Made by a program: the position numbers and the translations under genes
Shown here: piece after piece, positions 55,666-64,000 of the stretch
How the letters are laid out: each line of letters opens with the position of its first letter
Numbering within the stretch: position 1 is the stretch's first letter
Assembly: GCA_030544215.1 (NCBI GenBank)
Contig: JARZZO010000003.1
Coordinates: 36,584,379-36,648,378 of the forward strand
DNA from: Zantedeschia hybrid cultivar
Taxonomy: Eukaryota; Streptophyta; Magnoliopsida; Alismatales; Araceae
DNA: 64,000 nucleotides
Direction of reading: 5' to 3'
The notes under the pieces: generated by a model
Database searches by the model: none
The model's input: only the letters and a program-made list of their open reading frames with translations
What the model was told of the DNA's origin: nothing

Positions 55666-57218
55666 TGTTGGCTTTTCTCGATTTCTCCGGATCGCTCACA
55701 CAGCGGAAAACAAAATTATTTACAGCGATCCGTTCCCGTTTTGAAATCTAAAATACGATAATCGGATTATCGAAGTTCTCACCGTGTGCGGATTCGAATC
55801 CGCAGCCGTTCGGTTCCGTCGGTGTGACACCGCAAGCCGCGCAAGCGCCCGGCCTCTAGCGAAGTCCACGCGATCCTCCCCGCGACGGATATCCTCGAGT
55901 TCCTCGTTCTTCGCAGCCCACGAAGCCTCCGCCGGTCGCCGCAACGATCGTCGGAATGCGAGGACGATTTCCCGTCGAACGGGATTCGGAGAAGCGGCGA
56001 AGCAGATCTGGATCTGCCTGGACGTCAGAGGAAGACAGAAACTGAGGAGGGGCGGCTAGGGTTAGCAGCAGCTTGGCCTGCTCAGCCCGTTCGCTATGTT
56101 TTATACTAACCGCGCGGTTTTTCACAAAAACCCACAGTTTGTATAAAACCCACTTATTTATCCATCGCCTTGAGAATCATTTGCGTGTGACCCTCTAGGC
56201 CCAAGTACCAGTCCAGTTAATGGCCCAACAAGCCCAGTGACTCCTCACTGGCTTTATTAATTAATTAATAACCCTTTATTAATCAATTAATCAATCGAAT
56301 TGATGTCGCATATCGAATTCGACCGGGCCTTCGATCACGTTGGGTGCCAAGCAACACCGCGTGAACCCGGAAGGTATTTGGGGTTAAGTAACCCACTCTT
56401 GGAACCTTTCCGCCGACAGTTACCGCGTGGATATAATCCTTCATTCATACAATGCTCTCGAGTCAACTCAGGGTATGGCGAGCTGTCAAATCCTAACCGG
56501 TCGACTCACTTGGATTGGATGCCGTTGATGAATATCGGAAAACTCCTTTCCCGATATTATCGTCCGCCCTGGCCAGGGACTTTCGCGCATCCTTCCTAGA
56601 GCATTCTCTCTCTAAGTACCGAGAGCGAATGATTCCTTATTGACACACAATAACCTTCGACGGTATTCCGCTGTACCCAATCCTTGGCGTATTAGAATCC
56701 CATGGCTAGAGATTTGTAAACCAAGGTCAAAGCACATAAGTCCACCGCCAAGGTGTCTTTGGTGTCTCAGGTCCGAGGACCATCCACGCAACTGCGACAA
56801 TAGAATCAAGCTGTTTGACAGTGAGGTACAATACCATCCAGCGATTCAGTCGGATTAGTTCAGTGAACTCATTCTCCAATGAGCACCTACAGATTCGCCT
56901 TAGTGTCTCCACACAAGTGACTTATGAGATCAGTCACCCTCATGATATGAACAGGAGTAATCTGTACTAGTCTAACCGGATATCCGATGTCCTTCTCGGA
57001 TATCCTCCGACTAGGAACAATTAAGAATATGTGTGTTTAAGTGATCAGTCTCATTAGTATGATCTCATCATAATCTGATCACCATAGCACATATTCACGG
57101 ACTTCATTATGAAACGATAATTAACGCGATTTACACATAATGAATATTATGCCATTTTATTAATAAAATGAACGAGATTTACATAGTCAGATTGGCTTGT
57201 AGGCCACCTAAACTAACA
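55666..57218 (-). repeat. 3' LTR of C1-c
   Basis: TGTTGGCTTTTC to CTAACA on the plus strand, 1553 bases. The TATA box is at 56099-56105 (minus). The U3 hairpin GGATATCCGA/TCGGATATCC is perfect (56978-57005). The palindrome GCGGATTCGAATCCGC is at about 55788-55803. Confidence 0.94.
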
Positions 57219-57231
57219 ATCTCCCACTTGG
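57219..57231 (-). other. Polypurine tract of C1-c
   Basis: On the minus strand CCAAGTGGGAGAT, directly before the LTR TG. Confidence 0.88.
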
Positions 57232-60200
57232 ACTAAAGGCAATCACCTTCATACAATAAGCCCATAGACTCTAGGTGACGCTCAAACACAATTTGAGCCA
57301 ACGGCTTTGTCAGTGGATCTGCTACATTGTCGACAGATGGAACTCTTTCCACTACTACATCTCCTCTGGATATGATCTCTCTGATAAGGTGAAAGCGCCT
57401 CAGAATATGCTTCGATTTCTGATGAGACCGCGGCTCTTTCGCTTGCGCAATTGCCCCATTGTTGTCGCACAATAGTGGAACAGGCTTAGAGATGCTGGGA
57501 ACAACGCCGAGGTCGGTGATGAATTTCTTCAACCACACTGCTTCCTTGGCGGCTTCAGCTGCAGCTATATACTCAGCTTCAGTCGTCGAATCTGCAATGG
57601 TTACTTGGTTGGAACTCTTCCAGCACACTGCCCCACTGTTCAAAGTAAACACGAATCCAGATGTTGACTTGCTATCATCTGGATCTGACTAGAAACTCGA
57701 GTCAGTAAAGCCTCGCAGTTTCAAGTCACCTCCTCCATAGACAAGAAACATATCCTTAGTTCTTCTCAAGTACTTAAGGATACATTTCACTGCCTTCCAG
57801 TGCTCTTCGCCTGGATCAACTTGAAATCTGCTCGTAACACTTAGATCAAATGCAACATCAGGCCGTGTACATAGCAAGGCATACATGATAGATCCTATGG
57901 CAGAGGCATAGGGTATTCTATCCATGAATGCCCTCTCATCAGGAGTCATAGGAGACTGCTCCTTTGAGAGATTAATTCCATGTCTCATCGGTATGAGACC
58001 TCTCTTGGAATTTTCCATGCCAAACCTTTTGACTATGGTGTCTATGTACAAGGATTGGGTCATTCCAAGCATTCTCTTTGACCTATCTCTATAGATCCGT
58101 ATTCCCAATACGTAGGATGCTTCTCCCAAATCCTTCATGGAGAAGTTTTTCGACAAGTAGATCTTTACTGATGACATCATAGCTACATCATTCCCAATTA
58201 GTAGTATGTCATCTACGTAAAGAACTAGAAAAGTGACTGCACTCCCACTGGTCTTCTTGTACACACAAGGCTCATCTTCATTCTTAATGAAGTCATAAGA
58301 CTTGACTGCCTCGTCAAATCTTATATTCCAGCTCCGGGAAGCCTGCTTCAGTCCATAAATGGACCTCTGAAGCTTGCACACTTTATCTGGAGATTCTTTG
58401 GATATGAAACCTTCAGGTTGTATCATATACACCTCTTCCTCAAGGTTACCATTGAGGAAGGCAGTCTTCACATCCATCTGCCAGATTTCATAATCAAAAT
58501 GTGCAGCAATGGCGAGCAGAACTCTGATCGACTTTATCATGGCAACTGGTGAGAAAGTCTCGTCATAGTCAATTCCTTGCCTTTGACGATATCCCTTTGC
58601 CACCAACCTTGCCTTATAAGTATCGATCCGTCCATCAGCACCGATCTTTCTCTTAAAGATCCACTTGCAACCGATGGGTACAATACCCTCGGGCAAGTCC
58701 TCCAAGTTCCAAACTTGGTTGGTGTACATGGACTGGATTTCTGAGTTCATGGCTTCTCGCCATTTCCCGGCTTCTGGGCCTTCTATGGCCTCCTGGTAGG
58801 TTTTAGGATCATCATCCTCAGTATATTGTACCTTAGACTCACCTTCAGCGATATGTCCCACATATCGTTCGGGTAGTTTAGGTACTCTACCAGATCTACG
58901 AGGCTCATCTGTGTGTACCTGAATAGATTTAGGAACTGATACCTCATCTGATGATAATGTACTTGTTTGGGGTTCTGGAACCTCTTCCAGTACTATTTAC
59001 TCCCACTGTTCTCCTGGATAAGGTATTCCTCTTCCAAGAAGACAGCTTTCCTAGCGACAAACACCTTTTGTTCACCAGGATGGTAAAAATAGTATCCAAA
59101 GGTTTCCTTTGGATATCCCACAAACCTACATTTATCAGTTCATAATTCCAGCTTGTCTGGATCATGCCTCTTTACATGAACAGGACAACCCCAGACTTTA
59201 ACATGTTTAAATTCTGGTTTCCTGCCTTTCCATATCTCATATGGAGTAGAGGCCACAGACTTGCTGGGTACTCTGTTCAGTAGGTATGCTGCTGACTTTA
59301 GAGCATACCCCCAGAGGGACACTGGTAATCCTGAAAAGCTCACCATGGATCGCACCATGTCCAACATGGTGCGATTCCTCCTTTCTTATACACCATTCAT
59401 CTGTAGTGTATATGGAGGGGTCAGCTGAGAAAGGATACCATTATCCTTTAAGAATTGTGTGAAATTAATACTCAAGTATTCTCCTCCTCGATCTGATCGA
59501 AGAGCTTTAATACTATTTCCTAACTGCTTCTCCACCTCATTCTTGAACTCCTTGAACTTCTCAAATGCTTCCAACTTGTACTTCATTAAGTACACATAGC
59601 CGAATCTTGAGAAGTCATCGGTGAACGTGATGAAGTAAGAAAAGCCACCTTTGGCTTGGGTGGACATTGGACCACATACATCCGAATGTATTAGTTCCAG
59701 AATGTCCTTAGCACGTTCTCCATGTCCACTAAATGGAGATTTTGTCATCTTTCCCATAAGGCAGGATTCGCATGTTGCAAACGATTCATAATCGAATGCT
59801 GTTAAATAACCATGCTTGTGCAACTTTTGCAACCTGCTTTCGCCAATGTGCCCAAGTCTACAATGCCACATGTAGGCTTGGTTCACACAATTCTTGCTCT
59901 TCTTAAAAGCTTTGTCAATCTGAAGATTGTAATGAGAAACATCTAATAGATATAGACCGATGACTAAAGATGTTGAAGCTATTGATTTATTACCATAATA
60001 AATCGAACAACTTCTGCTCTCAATAGTCAACCTATATCCTATCTTGTCCAAACAAGATATTGATACGATGTTCTTTATTATGCTAGGAACATAATAACAA
60101 TCTTTCAATAGTAAGGTGTCTCCCGATGGAAGCCTGAGGTTTGCTGTCCCAACAGCAATCGCCGCAACTTTTGCGCCGTTTCCTAGCCTCAATTCCACCT

Positions 60201-60651
60201 CACCTTGTCTCAGCTTGCGCTTACTTGTTAGCATCTGCACATCATGGCAGATATGAGAAGCACATCCGGTATTCAATACCCAAGATGTGGAATCTCTAAC
60301 CGACAAGTTGATATCTATCATATAGATATCTGAAGCTTCAAACAGCTTTACTCTCCCATGAGCTTTATCATGAAGGAACTCCTTGCAGTTCCTTTTCCAG
60401 TGACCATACTGCTTATAGTAGAAGCAGTCACCCTTCACTACTCTTTTACCTTTGTCCTTCGATCCTTTATCGTTAGCTATCATCCCTGCTTCAGGGGCAT
60501 CCAATGCCGATTCAGCAAGAGGATCAGCTCCAGGGACAAAGTCAATGTGCTCAGATCCGAAGACATTCTTCAGGTTTCTGAACCAATCCTAGTAGATTAG
60601 GTAAGTCAAAAGGGCATCAAGTATGCCACAGAGTGGGTTATTCGATGACAT
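57232..60651 (-). pseudogene. Copia gag-pol of C1-c with few lesions
   Basis: Start ATG at 60651-60649. Gag is about 85 codons with the middle missing and a stop at the tyrosine-stop-aspartate position near 60595; the zinc knuckle reads C-F-Y-Y. A 372-codon open stretch (60504-59386) holds the knuckle, a protease whose catalytic Asp is Asn (LNTGCASHIC), GAG-preINT and integrase with HSDVCGPM and RSDRGGEY. A stop falls just before the integrase Glu (59383). Further lesions are a stop near 59145 and a one-base deletion near 58998. Then RT is open over 390 codons (58861-57689; YVDD at 58208-58219), with one CAG-to-TAG stop before RNase H (TEAEYIAAAEAA, CDNNGAIAQAKE), which ends at 57233. Polyprotein, so all functions act in the virus-like particle. 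Confidence 0.93.
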
Positions 60652-60835
60652 AATTCCCTACAGGAGATAAGTAAAATCTACTTAGCAGATGTTCAATTAT
60701 TAAAATTTAAAACAGGACATGGTCTTTTGTTCAAGTTTAACTCCCACTAATTTTCGACGGACTGTATAACCCTCAGTTATACAAAACGGGAGACGCCGAC
60801 AGTCTCCTAGTGGGGATCAGAATCTCAATGACTTG

Positions 60836-61155
60836 CACTACAGCCTTGTGGATAGCACAACAAACTGTAATACAATCAGAGAGCACCCAACTCATGGGAC
60901 TTGCAACTCCTTGCAATATCTGATCATAGCTTCGGTCCCCAAAGATTTAATGGCCTTGTCGATAGCACAACAAACCACTAATTCTGGTCTAAGCTAACCA
61001 TCATTACGCGACGAGTATAGATTTGCATGCAGCCCTTGTGGATAGCACAACAAAGCTACATGGTTCCTCTACCCCGATCTATAGGCATCTAATGCCATAG
61101 CCACAGTTTCTCCTCCTAATTAAGCAGGCCTTGTGGATAGCACAACAAACCTGCC
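60836..61155 (-). promoter_or_regulatory. Four stem-loop leader array of C1-c
   Basis: Hairpins on the minus strand at about 61123-61155, 61025-61061, 60947-60982 and 60836-60870 share the core TTGTGCTATCCACAA (one has a single change). Outer arms include GGCAGG/CCTG and CATGTAG/CTGCATG. Two further hairpins follow at about 60775-60810. Confidence 0.66.
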
Positions 61156-61984
61156 TAAAGTGATTCGAATCCTATGACTATAACGATGGTGGACCACGCG
61201 GTAAGTTCTCAACTACTCACGTTACGGCTTAGAGTTTATCTGAGGGTATTTGAATAACTTTTATCTTGGTCTCTCCTAGGTGATAGTATATAGATATATC
61301 GTATATATATACTAAATACTATAACCTGCTTTGATTCATAATCAAAAGAAAAACAATGCATCTCATACATGTCATTAGTGTGGTCATGGATAGCACAGTG
61401 GGTTTGACTGGAGCCAACAGTCAAACGCACACACAATCTAACACAACAATTACATTAGATATCCTGCAAACACATAGGCAAGAGATCTCCATCTTTTCGC
61501 CTTCCTGGTTGCAGTTGTGGATCGTCCTCGCTCCTTCCTCGGTTGCCTCGATTATATTACATTTAAATTCTAGAATTCACAAGTAAAAATGAAGAAGGCC
61601 TTATGGCGAGTACAAGAGTAAGAGGGAGGTAGAAATACATCGGAGTATGAGAGAGAGAGGTGCGCAGACCTCTATTTATTAACAATTAATAATCAAACAT
61701 ACATCCACGATCTACACAATCCATTCATCACATTTATAATAAATTAAGTGCATATCCATGACCACGGTGTGTTTTAAACATCCACACATGCTTCAGCGCA
61801 TCACATGGCTAAAATAAATGAGTTTTCAAAATAAATAATTTTGGCTTTCAAAAAGCTAGGATCCAATCAAAATTGGTGTTAGAATTTCGAAAAAACTCAT
61901 TTATTAACTTAACATGCAATTAAATCAAAATTTAAAAGCATTAAACACACATCACATGCGCACACACTCCAAATTAATAATTCC

Positions 61985-62560
61985 ACATTATTCCATGCAA
62001 ATTAGAACAATTCTAATAATCTAACACTTAGAATAAACCCCATTAATAATTTAACAATTAAACTATTTAAAGACTAATCTAACTCTTAGATTAATCCAAC
62101 AAAATTAATTAATAATTTAACACTTAAATTATTAATTAACTCTAATTATTAATTAACTACTAATCTAACTCTTAGATTAGTTAATTAATGTTAATTAGTA
62201 ATTTAACACTCAAATTATTAATTAACACTAATTAATTAATAACTATAATCTAACAATTAGATTAGAAGATTAAAGTTAATCATTAATTTAACCCTTAAAT
62301 CAATGACTAACAATAATAATTAAAGACTACTAATTTAACACTTAAATTAGTCATTTAAGTTAATTATTAATTTAACAATTAAATTAACAACTAACTCAAA
62401 TATTAATTAACAATTATTTGATTTAATAATAAATAATCTAACTTTTAGATTAAATATTATTAAACACTAATTTAACAATTAAATTAGTCAACTTAAGTTT
62501 ATTATTAGCTTAACTATTAAACTAATAATTAACTCTATATCACAATTAATTGTTAATCAT
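61985..62560. repeat. AT-rich short repeats in C1-c leader
   Basis: Repeated units such as CTAATCTAACTCTTAGATTA and TTAATTTAACACTTAAATTA, as in C1-a. A GC-rich block follows at 62720-63060, in which overlapping frames on both strands look proline-, glycine- and arginine-rich; I treat them as composition artefacts. No gene. Confidence 0.75.
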
Positions 62561-63445
62561 GATTCAAAATCATAAATAAGCCCATTTAAATTAAAATTGA
62601 ACAATAATGTTAATATTTCAAAAACACTTTTTGAATCTAAATTAAAGTCCAATAATATTTTAATTGGGCTAATTAGGTTTAATAGGGGTTTTAGGGGTTT
62701 AATTGGAAAATAGGGGTTCAAGTTGGGGAGGTGGCTGAGCCAGCTAGGCCCCTGGCCGAGCCCTGTGCGAGCCAGGACCCTCCTGGCTGAGCCAGGGCTC
62801 AGGCCAGGGTCGAGCCTGGCCCAGCCCGGCCCGGCCTTGCCGGCCTGGCCCAGCCCGGCTCGGCCCGGGCACTGGACCGGCCCCCCCCCCACCCGACGGC
62901 CCTTCCCTGCAAACCTGAAACCCTAGGGTTTGCAGGTGGGAAAATGGTGGTACCGGCGCCGCCACCGGCCGGCCCCGGCGTCGCCCGGCCCAGCCGGCGA
63001 TGTCCCCGGCGCCCACGACGTGCCCGGCGCCGGCAAGGGTTCCGGAGAAGCCCCCGAAGGAGCCGGCCAAGCACCCAAAAATCCCCCAAAAACCTGGTTT
63101 TCGCAGGGTTTAAATCCGATTTGGGGCTCGATTTTGTAGCTCTTCAAGGCCACCATGGAGCCGGCCATCATGCCCGGTGTGTAGTGGTGACTATCACCAA
63201 GAGATCCGGGCATCCGGGCCGCCATCCCAACGCTTGGGAATCGTTAACGAAGCCGCCGAAAACACCCCGTTCATCATCCTACGAAGAACACCAAAACCCC
63301 CAAATAAAATCCGAAAAATCACAGAAAAATAATCAAATTATTTGTGTTCATCTTATGAACACCATTCCGTCATTTTAATCGGATTAAACGCATGGAATAA
63401 CTCAAGAAAAAATAATTTCGGAAACCGAAACGGGACGAGAAACAG

Positions 63446-63467
63446 TGGAACCTGGCTCTGATACCAC
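63446..63467 (-). other. Primer-binding site of C1-c
   Basis: On the minus strand GTGGTATCAGAGCCAGGTTCC; exact iMet match. Confidence 0.93.
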
Positions 63468-64000
63468 TGTTGGGTTTTCTCGGTTTCTCCGGATCGCTCA
63501 CGCAGCGGAAAACAAAATTATTTACAGCGATCCGTTCCCGTTTTGAAATCTAAAATACGATAATCGGATTATCGAAGTTCTCACCGTGTGCGGATTCGAA
63601 TCCGCAGCCGTTCGGTTCCGTCGGTGTGACACCGCAAGCCGCGCAAGCGCCCGGCCTCTAGCGAAGTCCACGCGATCCTCCCCGCGACGGATATCCTCGA
63701 GTTCCTCGTTCTTCGCAGCCCACGAAGCCTCCGCCGGTCGCCGCAACGATCGCCGCAGTGCGCGGACGATTTCCCGTCGAACGGGATTCGGAGAAGCGGC
63801 GAAGTAGATCTGGATCTGCCTGGACGTCAGAGGAAGACAGAAACTGAGGAAGGGCGGCTAGGGTTAGCAGCAGCTTGGCCTGCTCAGCCCGTTCGCTATG
63901 TTTTATACTAACCGCGCGGTTTTTCACAAAAACCTCCGGTTTGTATAAAACCCACTTATTTATCCATCGCCTTGAGAATCATTTGCATGTAACCCTCTAG
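63468..64000 (-). repeat. 5' LTR of C1-c, runs out of window
   Basis: TGTTGGGTTTTCTCGG onwards, homologous to 55666-56198. The TATA box on the minus strand is at 63901-63907. The palindrome GCGGATTCGAATCCGC with the donor-like GTGAGA is near 63580-63606. About one kilobase of the LTR must lie beyond base 64000. Confidence 0.93.

Larger units (their letters stand above)
60658..63584 (-). other. Predicted leader intron of C1-c
   Basis: On the minus strand a donor CACG/GTGAGA begins at 63584 in the LTR and an acceptor TATCTCCTGTAG ends at 60658; the next bases are GGAATT and then ATG. Length 2927 bases. The exon frame ending ADSNPHT joins in phase 0 to the two codons before ATG, as in C3. The leader has many ATG codons that would block scanning if unspliced. 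Confidence 0.42.
55666..64000 (-). mobile_element. Ty1/Copia element C1-c, nearly complete
   Basis: A minus-strand element inserted in C3 pol; the expected target site is ATGTA at 55661-55665. From left: 3' LTR 55666-57218, polypurine tract, pol and gag (57232-60651), leader with stem-loops and AT-rich repeats, primer site, 5' LTR from 63468 that leaves the window. The shared parts of the two LTRs look alike, with about a dozen differences in some 530 bases. It is the best preserved Copia copy in the window and the youngest layer I can order. Confidence 0.93.

Noticed and set aside
62744..63378. Proline-, glycine- and arginine-rich frames in the C1-c leader
   Set aside because: Same composition effect; the equivalent regions of C1-a and C1-b do not keep the frames.

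Overview
The window is nuclear DNA of a flowering plant. It consists almost entirely of nested, decayed LTR retrotransposons, as in heterochromatic or pericentromeric intergenic DNA. I see no intact host gene, rRNA, intact tRNA gene or CRISPR. The plant assignment rests on the Ty1/Copia and Athila-like Ty3/Gypsy proteins, primer sites matching plant initiator tRNA-Met, and a plant-mobile-domain (PMD) gene fragment. The species cannot be named from this sequence.

Layout, left to right. Copia element C1-a (minus, 1-6216) leaves the window on the left; its 5' LTR is split at 6216 by C1-b (plus, 6217-13756), which stops inside its RNase H domain. Then comes an unclassified segment with a PMD pseudogene (13757-16282). 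An Athila-like Gypsy element follows (16283-34197), split after gag by a decayed Copia element, C2-a (20133-30836). C2-a itself holds a 2.35-kb solo LTR (20484-22833). A minus-strand deletion derivative, C2-b (34198-39507), ends the Athila integrase and carries a second solo LTR of that family (36733-39260). Next is a Copia tandem, C3 (39508-55665), arranged LTR-internal-LTR-internal, with a 3.58-kb unrelated solo LTR in its first leader (42354-45932). Last is C1-c (minus, 55666-64000), inserted in the C3 reverse transcriptase/RNase H region. Most host elements are never seen to resume, so their second halves probably lie outside the window.

The Copia families C1, C2 and C3 share one plan: LTRs of about 1.55 kb, an iMet primer site, a leader of 2-3 kb, four stem-loops with one repeated core, two more hairpins, then gag-pol. 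Splice-like signals (GT just after a palindrome in the LTR, AG six bases before the gag ATG) suggest that in C1 and C3 the leader is an intron. The stem-loops would then be present only in unspliced genomic RNA. All three C1 copies lack the same middle part of Gag, so C1 looks like a lineage that moved with another element's Gag.

The strongest unexplained signal is a dyad: GGCGTC, exactly ten bases, GACGCC, with partly complementary flanks. I count 12 copies in one solo LTR, 14 in the other and 5 around the PMD gene. Many form pairs offset by 30-31 bp, and several pairs recur every 107-114 bp. I do not recognise this arrangement.
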